From NCBI GenBank assembly GCA_963698265.1, contig CAVOQC010000004.1:682001-746000 (forward strand): 64,000 nt of DNA. The letters run 5' to 3'. Origin of the DNA: FEB-7 sp963698265 (lineage in GTDB: Bacteria; Pseudomonadota; Gammaproteobacteria; Burkholderiales; Usitatibacteraceae). How positions within the stretch are numbered: position 1 is the stretch's first letter; every line of letters starts with the position of its first letter. The notes beneath the pieces were generated by a model. It worked only from the letters and a program-made list of their open reading frames with translations. It was not told where the DNA came from and did no database searches. This document shows, one piece after another, positions 47,285 to 56,712 of the stretch. The position numbers and the translations under genes were made by a program.

Positions 47285-50023
47285 TCAGAAGCGCCAGCGC
47301 GCGTTCACCCCGAAGTTGCGCCCGGGTTGCGTGTACCGGTCGAAGCCCGAGGTCACGTTCGTGAGCCCGCGCACGTCCGGCCACAGCCAGTACTTGCGGT
47401 CGGTGATGTTGAATACGCCCGCGGCGATCTCGAGGGAGGGCAGGGGCTTCACCCACGCGGTCAGGTCCGCGGTGGTCCACGCGGGAGGCACGAAATTGAT
47501 CCCGGCCGACCTGTCCACGCGCGTCTGTTCCCGGGCATGCGTGACGTGCAGGGATGCGCCCCAACGCATGCTCTCGTAGCCCACGCCCGCGACCAGCCTC
47601 GCCGGGTCGATGGCGTTGAGCGGGACGTCCTTTCCGATGTCGTCCCCGCGCGGAATGGACAGGGCCGCACGCGCGGTCCAGCCCTTTGCAAAGCGCCACG
47701 CCGCCTTGGCCTCCGCACCGTAGATGCGCGCCGAGGACACGTTCTGCGACTGGAAGGTCCCCGTGGCGCCGGGCACGCAGCGCGGGTCGGCGGGGCAGGG
47801 CAGGGCCGCCCGCGAGACAATGAGATCCGCATAGCGCGTGTAGAAGCCGGTCACCATCGCCTCGAACGCCCCGGCATTGAATCGCGCGCCCAGCTCGATG
47901 CCTCGGGAAGTCTCCGGCCGGAGGTCCGGGTTCGGCACCACGGTATATCCCGAGGGCAGGCTGGTGAGGCCGATGTTCAGGTCCGCCGCCGGTGGCGCAC
48001 GGAACCCCGTGGCGATCTGCCCGTTGAAGGTCAGCGCCTCGCTCGCGCGGAAGAGCAGGCCGAGCTTGGGCGAGACAGCCTCGTCGGAAAGCGAAGCGAC
48101 GGGACGGCCTGAGTTGCCGGTGAGAAAGAGGGAATCCGGGCGCGGCCGGACGCGGAACGCATCCACCCGGACGCCGGGTATCCAGGTGAGGCGGGGGTCG
48201 GCCGCCACGAAGGAATCCTGCGCGAAGGCTCCGAAGCGGTCGGTATCCGAGACGGGGAAATCGCGGGTCGGCAGCGCCTCTCCTCCGACGACGTTCGTCA
48301 CGGCGCCCGTATCGAGGTTGGTCTGGCGGCCGTCGCGCATCTCCTTGGCGCGAGTGCGCGAGAACTCCGCGCCGACGACGAGGCGATGATCCAGCCCAAA
48401 CCAGCGCGGCTCGGCTTCCCCGATGGCGATCAGGCCCTTTTCGCCGGCCTCGTATCGGAAACGCGGCTCGCGCAGGCAGCTGACCGTGCCAGGCGAGGAA
48501 AGGCAGACGGCCGTGGTGTTTGCGCGAGTCTCCGCCGTGTCCTGCTGGGTGAGGGAATCCTGGAGGAACGCGGTGACCGCAAGCCGGGAAAACGGCCCCA
48601 CACCGTAACCCACTGCTTCCGCGCTGTAGCGATTGCGCCGCGCACGGTCGTCGCCCAGCAGGCTCACCGTGCGGGAAGATTGCGGGTTGAGGGTGAGGAC
48701 GTCGGTCCTCGCGTCCCGCGCATAGCGATCGGCGGTCAGCGTGTAACGCCAGCCCGAGGTCGTTGGCACGACCCATTTCACGAGCTGGCTCTCCGAGCGC
48801 GTGTCCTGCGGATTGGGTTCGGTGCGCGCCGAGCCGGTGCCGCCGGTCGTGCCGAGATTCTCCACCTGCCGGCCATCGGTGCGCTCCATGCCCACGAGCA
48901 ACTGGGTTCCCGCCGCAGCGAACGCCACGGCCCCTCCTCGCGCCGCTCCGCCGTCGGCACCCGTGTGGGCCACGAAGACTTCGCCCCCCCGGATCTTGCC
49001 GCCTTGCAGGAACGCCGCGGGGTCGAGCGTCGTGAATGCCACCACGCCCGCAAGTGCATCGGAGCCGTGGATGGCCGAAGCGGGGCCGCGCACGATCTCC
49101 ACCTGCTTGAGGAGACCGAGGCCCAGGGCGTTGCGCGAGGCGTTCGAGAAACTGCCGACGCGATAGCTTTCCGGAAGCCGGATGCCGTCCACGGTCATCT
49201 GCACGCGATTGCCGTCCAGTCCGCGGATGTTGAGGTTTCCCAGTCCGAAGCGCGTCGCACCGTTCTCGATGGAGACGCCGGGCTCGTAGCGCAACAGATC
49301 GCGCAGGTTGCCCGCCACTTCCCGGAACACGTCCTGGCGTTCGATGACGCTCACGGTCGCGGCAACCGAGTCCACGGCCTCGTCGACCCGGCTCGCCGCG
49401 GCGACGACCTGCACGGGATCGAGCCTTTCCGCCACCGCGGCGTTCCTCGCCGGCCTTTCCTTCGGCACCGGGGAGGGTTGCGCGTCGCGCTGGGCGACGA
49501 TGCGGCGCACGTCGAGGTTCAGTACGTTCAACCGCCCGGGCAGCGCCGCGTCGGGCCACGTGACGTGGATCTGGCTTTCGTCCGGCGTGGGACGGGGCAG
49601 GGGAGCCTCGAGGGGAATGCGCCGGACCGGGAGGGGGCCCGGATCGGCGATGCCTTCGCCCATCCGGTAATCGTGGACGAGGCCGTCATAAACGGGCCCG
49701 GTCGCGTCCCCATAAGGCAACTCCCACGCCTCGGGCAGCGCCTCGAATCCCGCGAGGAAGCTCTGGCGCCTCGGCAGGTCCATGATCCACGCGAGCCGGC
49801 CGGAGCGGCGGCTGCGGTCCACCAGGGGAATGCGCCGAAGCTCGCGGCCACCCGAACCGGCATAGACGACGAGGAACGACGCCGTGTCATCCGTCGCGAC
49901 ACGGTAGCGTCCGTCGAGGGATGCCGCCTCGAGTGCGGCAGCCTGGGTGGCAGCCGCGATCAGGCAAGCGGCTGCGGGAAAAAAAAAGCCGGCGTAAAAA
50001 CGCCGGCCAACAGGGAGGTGCAT
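47285..50023 (-). CDS. TonB-dependent receptor (haem/haemoglobin type) with ~170-residue N-terminal extension
   Basis: Protein of 912 residues. Signal peptide about 1-30; TonB box-like LDPVQVVAA at ~201-209; plug domain ~215-340 with GNLNIRGLDGNRVQMTVDGI and RGPASAIHGSDALAGVV; then a 22-strand-type barrel with the C-terminal NVTSGFDRYTQPGRNFGVNARWRF split near the end and a terminal Phe. This is the haem/haemoglobin receptor branch. Residues 31-200 are an extra periplasmic domain (LPEAWELPYG, VYDGLVHDYRMGEG) that resembles the ends of d1-type propeller proteins as I recall them. The ATG is 11 bp after nirS with AGGG upstream. Its first codons overlap an intrinsic terminator. Confidence 0.82.
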   Translation of the reverse strand: MHLPVGRRFYAGFFFPAAACLIAAATQAAALEAASLDGRYRVATDDTASFLVVYAGSGGRELRRIPLVDRSRRSGRLAWIMDLPRRQSFLAGFEALPEAWELPYGDATGPVYDGLVHDYRMGEGIADPGPLPVRRIPLEAPLPRPTPDESQIHVTWPDAALPGRLNVLNLDVRRIVAQRDAQPSPVPKERPARNAAVAERLDPVQVVAAASRVDEAVDSVAATVSVIERQDVFREVAGNLRDLLRYEPGVSIENGATRFGLGNLNIRGLDGNRVQMTVDGIRLPESYRVGSFSNASRNALGLGLLKQVEIVRGPASAIHGSDALAGVVAFTTLDPAAFLQGGKIRGGEVFVAHTGADGGAARGGAVAFAAAGTQLLVGMERTDGRQVENLGTTGGTGSARTEPNPQDTRSESQLVKWVVPTTSGWRYTLTADRYARDARTDVLTLNPQSSRTVSLLGDDRARRNRYSAEAVGYGVGPFSRLAVTAFLQDSLTQQDTAETRANTTAVCLSSPGTVSCLREPRFRYEAGEKGLIAIGEAEPRWFGLDHRLVVGAEFSRTRAKEMRDGRQTNLDTGAVTNVVGGEALPTRDFPVSDTDRFGAFAQDSFVAADPRLTWIPGVRVDAFRVRPRPDSLFLTGNSGRPVASLSDEAVSPKLGLLFRASEALTFNGQIATGFRAPPAADLNIGLTSLPSGYTVVPNPDLRPETSRGIELGARFNAGAFEAMVTGFYTRYADLIVSRAALPCPADPRCVPGATGTFQSQNVSSARIYGAEAKAAWRFAKGWTARAALSIPRGDDIGKDVPLNAIDPARLVAGVGYESMRWGASLHVTHAREQTRVDRSAGINFVPPAWTTADLTAWVKPLPSLEIAAGVFNITDRKYWLWPDVRGLTNVTSGFDRYTQPGRNFGVNARWRF
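49979..50007 (-). terminator. Intrinsic terminator/attenuator after nirS, embedded in the TonB receptor signal peptide
   Basis: On the minus strand an 8-bp perfect stem (GCCGGCGT, TTTT loop, ACGCCGGC) is followed by nine T. It lies 28 bp beyond the nirS stop and encodes residues 6-15 of the receptor (GRRFYAGFFF), so transcription of the receptor must pass it. Translation from the receptor start would cover the hairpin and permit read-through. Confidence 0.85.
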
Positions 50024-50034
50024 CGAACAACCCT

Positions 50035-51774
50035 TCAATAGACGTCGTGCTGCGTATTGTAGATGTTGAAGTGGCCCGTCGGCGTGATCAGGCGCGGGTC
50101 CTTGATCACGGCCTTGAGCTTGAGCGTCTTGTCGTCCACGACCACGAGCGCGGACTCCTGGTTCTTCGCGCTCCAGACCGCGAACCACACCTCGTCGCCC
50201 GCCTTGTTGTATTCCGGCTGCACGATGCGACCGGCGGCCTCGCCCTTGATGCCCGCCCATTCGAAAATGGGCAGCACCTTGAAGCCGGCCTTCAGGTTCT
50301 TGACGTCGAAGACGGCGACCGAGCGGTGGATCTTCGGATCCGGGTTGAGCGGGGTGTCGACGTACAGGTGATTGCTCTTCGGGTGGGTCTTGATGAAGAG
50401 GTTGCCGCCGCCCTGTCCGTCGAGCATCTCGCACACCTTCCACGCGTGCTGCTTGTGCTTGGCGGGGTCGGTGCCGATGAGGGCGATCTTCTCGCTGCCG
50501 AGGTGGCCGGTGGCCCAGACGGGACCGCACTTCGGGTGCACGAAATTCGCGCCGCGACCGGGGTGGGGGATCTTGTCCACGTCCACGATCGCCGCACGCT
50601 TGCCTTCCTTCGCATCGATCACCGCGATCTTGTTCGACTGGTTCGCGGCCACGAGGAGGTAGCGCTTGGAGGCGTCCCAGCCGCCGTCATGCAGGAAGCG
50701 GGCCGAGCCGATTTCGGTGATCGTGAGGTTGTCGAGGTCCTTGTAGTTCACCAGCAGCGTCTTGCCCGTCTCCTTCACGTTCACCACGAACTCGGGCTTG
50801 AAGTGGGAGGCGACGATGGCCGCCACGCGGGGCTCGGGGTGGTAGTCCTGGGTGTCCACCGTCATGCCGCGGGTCGCGACGATGCGAAGGGGCTCCAGCG
50901 TGTCGCCCTTCATGATCACGAACTGGGGCGGCCAGTAGGAACCGGCGATGGCGTACTTGTCCTCGTAGCCCTTGTACTTGGAGGTGTCGACGGAACGCGC
51001 CTCGAGCCCGGTGCGGATCTCGGCCACGTTGCCCGGCGTCTCCATCCACAGGTCGATCATGTTGACTTTGGCGTCGCGGCCGATCACGTACACGTACCTG
51101 CCGGAGGCGGAGGTGCGCGAGATGTGGACCGCATAGCCCGTCTTCACGATGGTGATGATCTTCTTGGTGTCGCCGTCGATCAGCGCCACCTCGCCCGAGT
51201 CGCGGAGCGTGGTCGAGAAGATGTTGTCCAGGTTGTAGGCGTTCATCTTCTTCTTGGGACGCTTGTCCGGCGGGATGATCACCTTCCAGGTGGCCTTCAT
51301 CTCCTTCATGCCGAACTCCGGCGGGGTCGGAGGCGTCTGCTGGACGTAGCGGGCCATGAGGTCGACTTCCGCGTCGTTCAGGTCGCCGGAGGTGCCCCAG
51401 TTGGGCATGCCCGCGGGAGAGCCGTACTTGATGAAGACCTTGAGGAACTCGGTGCCGCGCGTGAGGGTGATGTCGGGCGTGAGGGGCTTGCCCGTCGCGC
51501 CCTTGCGCAGCACGCCGTGGCAACCGGCGCAGCGCTCGAAGTAGATCTGGCGCGCCTTGTCGAACTCCGCCTTGCTCATCGGCGGGGCCTTGGGATTGAT
51601 GTCCTGATACATGTCTACGCCGGCAAGCGGAGAGCCGCCGGCCTGGTACTTGATCTCGGCTTCCGACGTCGGGTGCTCGGCCTTCTTCTCCTGGGCGAAG
51701 GCGCTCGCCACGGAAAGGGCGAGAATCGCCGCCGCGACGGGCGCGTGGCGTTTGATTGCAGCGAGGACTGACAT
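50035..51774 (-). CDS. nirS: Cytochrome cd1 nitrite reductase NirS
   Basis: Protein of 579 residues. Signal peptide to about AFAQEKK; cytochrome c domain with RCAGCHG (Cys82, Cys85, His86) and PAGMPNWG; then the eight-bladed d1 propeller with AVHISRTSASGRYVYV (proximal His) and DYHPEPRVAAIVASHFKPEF, whose two His residues are the catalytic pair. It reduces nitrite to NO in the periplasm. GGAG precedes the ATG at 51774. Haem d1 synthesis genes (nirDLGHJEF) are not in this window. It is followed by the TonB receptor gene and diverges from fccAB across 320 bp. Confidence 0.95.
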   Translation of the reverse strand: MSVLAAIKRHAPVAAAILALSVASAFAQEKKAEHPTSEAEIKYQAGGSPLAGVDMYQDINPKAPPMSKAEFDKARQIYFERCAGCHGVLRKGATGKPLTPDITLTRGTEFLKVFIKYGSPAGMPNWGTSGDLNDAEVDLMARYVQQTPPTPPEFGMKEMKATWKVIIPPDKRPKKKMNAYNLDNIFSTTLRDSGEVALIDGDTKKIITIVKTGYAVHISRTSASGRYVYVIGRDAKVNMIDLWMETPGNVAEIRTGLEARSVDTSKYKGYEDKYAIAGSYWPPQFVIMKGDTLEPLRIVATRGMTVDTQDYHPEPRVAAIVASHFKPEFVVNVKETGKTLLVNYKDLDNLTITEIGSARFLHDGGWDASKRYLLVAANQSNKIAVIDAKEGKRAAIVDVDKIPHPGRGANFVHPKCGPVWATGHLGSEKIALIGTDPAKHKQHAWKVCEMLDGQGGGNLFIKTHPKSNHLYVDTPLNPDPKIHRSVAVFDVKNLKAGFKVLPIFEWAGIKGEAAGRIVQPEYNKAGDEVWFAVWSAKNQESALVVVDDKTLKLKAVIKDPRLITPTGHFNIYNTQHDVY

Positions 51775-52094
51775 GGTGTGCTTCTCCTTGGCGGTTATGG
51801 TTGCGGAACGGGGCTCGGCCGCAGCGTAACGGCATTGTCGAAAAGCCCCGGGATTGTCGACATGAACTGGTTCAAGAAAGGCGGCATTCGCGGTTGCCGC
51901 CGCGTGGCGACAAGGAATTTCGCTTTTAATCAATAGTTTAGTGGTCGTGGGGTATCGGGCCCGTCGCACTTTGGCGACCCACCGCAACCCCCTCGATTCA
52001 GTAAGCCTTTGTAGCAAAAGGGGAAAGCCTCTTGGCCCCGATCATGCTCCCACCTTTCGAAAGAACTCCATCCACCTGACTTCGGGAGCGATTC
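51775..52094. promoter_or_regulatory. Divergent nirS-fccA intergenic region
   Basis: 320 bp that must hold the promoters of both nirS and fccAB. It is locally AT-richer around 51915-51945 (TTTTAATCAATAGTTTAG). An ATCAA half-site occurs there, but I found no full TTGAT-N4-ATCAA box, no clear -35/-10 pair and no small gene. Confidence 0.4.
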
Positions 52095-52403
52095 ATGAAA
52101 CGAACCCTCATTATCACCCTCGCCACGCTAGGTGCGGCGACCGCGGCGGCCCAGCAGCCGGACCCGGCCGCCCACCCCGGTCGCCTCCTCGCTTCCAACT
52201 GCTTCCAGTGCCACGGCACCGACGGACGCGGGGACGGCAGCTTCGAGCGGCTCGCCGGCAAATCCGCCAAGGACATCTACGGCGACCTGCGGGAGATGAA
52301 GGCCGAGAACAAGCGCGGGGAAATCATGACCATCCACGCGCTGGGTTACACGGACGCGCAGCTTCGCGCGATCGCCGACTACTTCTCGAAACAACCCCGC
52401 TAG
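52095..52403 (+). CDS. fccA: Flavocytochrome c sulfide dehydrogenase, cytochrome subunit-like
   Basis: Protein of 102 residues with a signal peptide ending near AAAQQPD. One haem site, NCFQCHGTDGRGDGSFE, and a C-terminal ADYFSKQPR. It fits the single-haem cytochrome partner of FccB (also called SoxE). It takes electrons from the sulfide-oxidising flavoprotein encoded 15 bp downstream. Could also be a NirC-like cytochrome given nirS next door, but coupling to fccB is tighter. Confidence 0.8.
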   Translation: MKRTLIITLATLGAATAAAQQPDPAAHPGRLLASNCFQCHGTDGRGDGSFERLAGKSAKDIYGDLREMKAENKRGEIMTIHALGYTDAQLRAIADYFSKQPR

Positions 52404-52418
52404 GGCGAGGGAGCACAC

Positions 52419-53759
52419 ATGACCATGGAAAGACGGAATTTTCTCGCCCGCCTGGGTGCCTACTGCGCGGCAGCCGGCTTCCCGGCGTTCGCGCTCGCGG
52501 ACGACGACCACGATGACGACCGGAGAGACTCGACGCGACCGGGCGGTTCCACTTCCACGCTCCCGGTCACCGGGCTCACGGGCCGCGTGGTGGTGGTCGG
52601 CGGGGGCATGGCAGGCGCCGCGGTCGCCAAGTTCCTTCGCCTGTGGGGTGGCGCCGGCGTCAAGGTAACGCTCGTCGAGCGCGAGCCCCGTTATACGTCG
52701 AACATCCTTTCCAACCTCGTGCTCACCAACACGGTGCCGATGTCGAGCCTCGCCTTCGACTACGAAAGGCTCGCCGCCACCTACGGGATCACGGTGGTGC
52801 AGGGCGAGGCCTTGGCGGCCGACCCGGTGTCGAGGACGCTCGCCGTCGCCACGGCTTCGGGGCCGCGCACCATCGGCTACGACCGGCTCGTGGTGGCGCC
52901 CGGCATCGACTTCGCTTATCCGGACGGACTGCAGACCGCGGCCGCGCAGGCTCTCGTGACCCATGCCTGGAAGGCAGGGCCGCAAACCACGACGCTGCGG
53001 GACCAGATCCGCGCCATGCCTGCCGGTGGCAGCTTCGTGATGACCGTTCCCCCGGCGCCGTACCGTTGCCCTCCCGGGCCCTACGAGCGCGCCTGCGTGG
53101 TGGCGGACTGGCTCAAGCGCAACCGCCCCGGCTCGCGCGTCGTCGTGCTGGATGCCAATCCGGCCATCACCGCGGAGCGCGAGAGCTTCACGCGTGCATT
53201 CGAGCAGACCCACGCAGGCATCATCACCTACGTGCCCAACGCGCCCGTCGTGCAGGTGGACGTCGGGGCGAGGACCGTTCATACGGCCATGGGGCCGTTC
53301 AAGGGCGACGTGCTGAACGTGATACCGACGAACGTGGGACCGAAGCTCCTGAGGGACTTGGGAGTTGCCAATGCCGATCGCGGCTTCGCACAGGTAGACG
53401 TGCTGAGCTACGAGTCGACCGCCGCGCCCGGCATCCACGTGATCGGCGATGCCTGCGCGACCACGCAGCCCAAGGCAGGACACATCGGCAACCAGGAGGG
53501 AAAGGTCTGCGCCGACGCTATCCTGCGGATTTTCGCGGGAGGCGCCCCGGACCCCGCTCCGGTGACGAATTCGTCCTGCTACTCCCCGATCACCTTGTCG
53601 AGCGCGTCCTGGCTCACGGCGGTATACGCCTACGATCCGGTGGCGCGCACGATGCAGGTTGTCCCAGGCGCTTCCGGGGAGGCGCGCTCGGCGAACAAGG
53701 ACCACTACGAGGACATGTTCGTGTGGTTCCGCACCTTGATGCGGGACACGTTCGCGTAG
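52419..53759 (+). CDS. fccB: Flavocytochrome c sulfide dehydrogenase, flavoprotein subunit
   Basis: Protein of 446 residues. Tat-like signal (MERRNFLARLGAYCAAAG) followed by an Asp/His-rich stretch. FAD motif VVVVGGGMAGAAVAKFLR; substrate-side Cys in YRCPPGPYERAC; GDACATTQPKAGHIGNQEGK near the FAD end; and a C-terminal FCSD domain (SSCYSPITLSSASWLTAVY). It oxidises sulfide to polysulfide in the periplasm and passes electrons to the cytochrome subunit. Start ATG 52419; an ATG two codons later is equally usable. Confidence 0.88.
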   Translation: MTMERRNFLARLGAYCAAAGFPAFALADDDHDDDRRDSTRPGGSTSTLPVTGLTGRVVVVGGGMAGAAVAKFLRLWGGAGVKVTLVEREPRYTSNILSNLVLTNTVPMSSLAFDYERLAATYGITVVQGEALAADPVSRTLAVATASGPRTIGYDRLVVAPGIDFAYPDGLQTAAAQALVTHAWKAGPQTTTLRDQIRAMPAGGSFVMTVPPAPYRCPPGPYERACVVADWLKRNRPGSRVVVLDANPAITAERESFTRAFEQTHAGIITYVPNAPVVQVDVGARTVHTAMGPFKGDVLNVIPTNVGPKLLRDLGVANADRGFAQVDVLSYESTAAPGIHVIGDACATTQPKAGHIGNQEGKVCADAILRIFAGGAPDPAPVTNSSCYSPITLSSASWLTAVYAYDPVARTMQVVPGASGEARSANKDHYEDMFVWFRTLMRDTFA

Positions 53760-53884
53760 GGACGCGCCACGCGGGGACCGGTTGATCGGCGTCAATCGCC
53801 GCGGGCCGGATGGCCGATAGCGTGTTTCAGGCGCCGGGTACACTGGCGCCTCAGATTCGCTTAGCCCATCCGGAGACCCGAGCC

Positions 53885-55255
53885 ATGAACGACACCATCA
53901 AGTACGTCCTCGACGAAGGGCGCATTCCGAAATCCTGGTACAACATCGCGGCCGACTTGCCCAGGCCGGTCCCGCCGGTGCTGCACCCTGGAACGAAGCA
54001 GCCCATCGGACCGGACGACCTCGCGCCGCTCTTCCCCATGGAGCTGATCCTCCAGGAAGTGTCGACGGAGCGCGAGATCGAGATCCCGGCACCGGTTCGC
54101 GACGTCTACCGGCAATGGCGCACCACGCCGCTCTACCGCGCCCGCCGGCTGGAGAAGGTGCTCCAGACGCCGGCCCGCATCTATTACAAGTACGAAGGCG
54201 TCTCTCCCGCGGGCAGCCACAAGCCCAACACCGCCGTGGCTCAGGCCTTCTACAACCAGCAGGCAGGGGTCAAGAGGCTGATCACGGAAACCGGGGCCGG
54301 GCAGTGGGGAAGCTCGCTCGCCTTCGCCGGCGCCCTGTTCGGCCTGGAAGTGCACGTCTTCATGGTCCGCGTCTCCTATGACCAGAAGCCGTATCGGCGC
54401 GCATTGATGGAAACGTACGGGGCGCGCTGCATCGCCTCGCCCTCGAACGAAACCCATTCAGGCCGCGAAATACTCGCCAAGCGCCCCGACCATCCGGGCA
54501 GCCTGGGCATCGCGATTTCGGAGGCGGTGGAAGTGGCCGCGCAGCGCGACGACACGAAGTACGCGCTCGGCAGCGTCCTGAACCACGTGCTCCTGCACCA
54601 GACCGTCATAGGACAGGAGGCGATCGCCCAGCTGGAGATGGCCGACGACTATCCCGACGTGATCGTCGGGTGCACCGGCGGCGGCTCCAACTTCGCGGGC
54701 ATCGCGTTTCCCTTCATCGGAGCGCAGCTGCGCGGAGGCAGGAAGGTGCGCATCGTCGCGGTCGAGCCCGCTGCATGCCCCAGCCTCACGAGAGGCCGGT
54801 ACGCCTACGACTTCGGCGATACGGCGCACCTCACGCCGCTCACGAAGATGCACACGCTGGGCTCGACGTTCACGCCGCCGGGTTTCCATGCAGGAGGACT
54901 TCGCTACCACGGCATGGCGCCGCTGGTTTCGCATCTGCAGGAACTGGGTCTCATCGAATCCACGGCCTATCACCAGCTGAAGTGCTTCGAGGCGGGTGTG
55001 CAGTTCGCGCGGGCCGAAGGCATTGTCCCGGCCCCGGAAGCCAACCACGCGGTGAGGGGTGCCATCGACGAGGCCATCAAGTGCCGGGAGGAGGGCGTGC
55101 CACGAGCCATCCTCTTCAACCTGTGCGGGCATGGCCACTTCGACATGCAGGCCTACATCGACTACTTCGGCGGGAAGCTGAAGGACATCAACTACGATGA
55201 GAAGGAACTCGCGATGGCACTGGCCGGGCTGCCTTCGGTTGCGGAGCCGGCCTGA
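53885..55255 (+). CDS. trpB: TrpB2-type tryptophan synthase beta-like PLP enzyme
   Basis: Protein of 456 residues. The N-terminus (DEGRIPKSWYNIAADLP) and EGVSPAGSHKPNTAVAQAF, with the PLP-binding Lys, plus VGCTGGGSNFAGIAFPF (phosphate loop) are typical of the TrpB2 branch, which lacks the usual TrpA contact. TrpB2 makes tryptophan from indole and serine or salvages indole. No trpA is adjacent. ATG 53885 matches the family start; the frame open upstream is not needed. Followed by an FGGY kinase gene 23 bp away. Confidence 0.88.
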   Translation: MNDTIKYVLDEGRIPKSWYNIAADLPRPVPPVLHPGTKQPIGPDDLAPLFPMELILQEVSTEREIEIPAPVRDVYRQWRTTPLYRARRLEKVLQTPARIYYKYEGVSPAGSHKPNTAVAQAFYNQQAGVKRLITETGAGQWGSSLAFAGALFGLEVHVFMVRVSYDQKPYRRALMETYGARCIASPSNETHSGREILAKRPDHPGSLGIAISEAVEVAAQRDDTKYALGSVLNHVLLHQTVIGQEAIAQLEMADDYPDVIVGCTGGGSNFAGIAFPFIGAQLRGGRKVRIVAVEPAACPSLTRGRYAYDFGDTAHLTPLTKMHTLGSTFTPPGFHAGGLRYHGMAPLVSHLQELGLIESTAYHQLKCFEAGVQFARAEGIVPAPEANHAVRGAIDEAIKCREEGVPRAILFNLCGHGHFDMQAYIDYFGGKLKDINYDEKELAMALAGLPSVAEPA

Positions 55256-55278
55256 CGAGTAGCGGCGCCGAAGTCGGC

Positions 55279-56706
55279 GTGGAGCCGCTCTACCTCGCGA
55301 TCGACCAGGGCACGCACGCGAGCCGTGCGGTGGTGCTGGATGCCCGGGGGGGAGTGGTCGCGACGGGCTCGTGCGACTTGGGCCTCTCCCGCCCGCAGCC
55401 CGACTGGGCGGAGCAGGATGGCGAGGAGATGGTCGATTCCATTCTCGCGGCCGTTTCGCGCGCCCTGGCCGAGTTGGGCGATCGCCGGCACCAACTGGCC
55501 GCGGCCGGACTCGCCAGTCAGCGCGCAAGTTGCGCCTGCTGGGATCGGCGCGACGGCCGACCGCTGTCCCCGGTGTTCAGTTGGCAGGACCGCCGCGCCC
55601 ACGCCTGGCTTCGGCAATTCGAGCCGCAGGCCGAGGAGGTGCACCGGAAGACCGGGCTCTTCCTGTCCGCGCACTACGGCGCAAGCAAGCTGCGCTGGGC
55701 GCTCGAGAACCTGCCGGCCGTTCGTGAGGCCCGGGAAGCGGGAAACCTGTGCTGGGGTCCGCAGGCGAGCTTCCTCGTATTCCGGCTCACCTCGGAGCAG
55801 GCGATGTTCGCCGATCCGCAATGCGCGGCGAGAACCCAGTTGTGGAATCTCCGCACGCGCGATTGGGACCCGGCATTGCTCTCGCTCTTCGGCGTGCCCT
55901 CGGGCCACCTGCCCCGGAGCGTGCCCACGCGCCACCCTTTCGGAACGATTCGCATCGGTGACGTTGCCGTGCCCCTCGCGGCGGTGAACGGGGACCAGTC
56001 CGCGGCCGTGTTCGCCTTCGGCTCGCCCGACGAGGAGTGCGCCTACGTGAACATCGGCACCAGCGCGTTCGTGCAGCGCGCGGTGTCGACACCTCCGTCC
56101 TATGCGCCACGCAGCCTTACCGGAATCATCCTCGCAGACGAAAGTCGAACGGTCTATTCCGTCGAGGGCAACGTGAACGGCGCAGGCACTGCCCTGGAAT
56201 GGCTCGGTTCGGAGCTGGGCATCCTCGATGCGGTTTCACGGCTTCCCGAGTGGCTGGAGAAGCCGGGCGCGCCGCCCCTGTTCCTCAACGGCATCGCCGG
56301 TCTCGGGGGGCCGTTCTGGCAACCCGATTTTCCCTCGCGCTTCGTGGGGGAGGGCGAAACCTGGCAGAAAGCGGTGGCCGTGGTGGATAGCATGGCCTTT
56401 CTGCTGCAGGCCAATATCGACGAGATCTCGAAGCACGTGCCGCCGGCCCGGCGCATTCGCGCCAGCGGAGGAGTCTCGCGCTTCGACGGCCTGTGCCGCC
56501 GCATCGCCTCTTTGAGCGGCCTTCCCGTGCATCGTCGCGACGATGCCGAGGCCACGGCACGGGGAATCGGATACCTTGCCGCCGGGATGCCCGCCGGGTG
56601 GAACGATACCGCGCCAGAGGAAGTCTTCGAGCCCCTTGCCGACGAGGCGATCCGTCGTCGCTATGCGCGCTGGCGGGCCCTGATGCGCGAGGCGACGGGC
56701 GTCTGA
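55279..56706 (+). CDS. FGGY-family carbohydrate kinase
   Basis: Protein of 475 residues. N-terminal ATP/substrate site LAIDQGTHASRAVVLDARGG and WAEQDGEEMVDS; SWQDRRAHAW; NGDQSAAVFAFG; and GGVSRFDGLCRRIASLSGLP. These place it in the FGGY group near glycerol kinase, but the substrate residues are not close enough to name it. It phosphorylates a sugar or polyol. The start is GTG. Co-transcription with trpB2 is likely from spacing, without an obvious pathway link. Confidence 0.8.
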   Translation: MEPLYLAIDQGTHASRAVVLDARGGVVATGSCDLGLSRPQPDWAEQDGEEMVDSILAAVSRALAELGDRRHQLAAAGLASQRASCACWDRRDGRPLSPVFSWQDRRAHAWLRQFEPQAEEVHRKTGLFLSAHYGASKLRWALENLPAVREAREAGNLCWGPQASFLVFRLTSEQAMFADPQCAARTQLWNLRTRDWDPALLSLFGVPSGHLPRSVPTRHPFGTIRIGDVAVPLAAVNGDQSAAVFAFGSPDEECAYVNIGTSAFVQRAVSTPPSYAPRSLTGIILADESRTVYSVEGNVNGAGTALEWLGSELGILDAVSRLPEWLEKPGAPPLFLNGIAGLGGPFWQPDFPSRFVGEGETWQKAVAVVDSMAFLLQANIDEISKHVPPARRIRASGGVSRFDGLCRRIASLSGLPVHRRDDAEATARGIGYLAAGMPAGWNDTAPEEVFEPLADEAIRRRYARWRALMREATGV

Positions 56707-56712
56707 CGCAAC

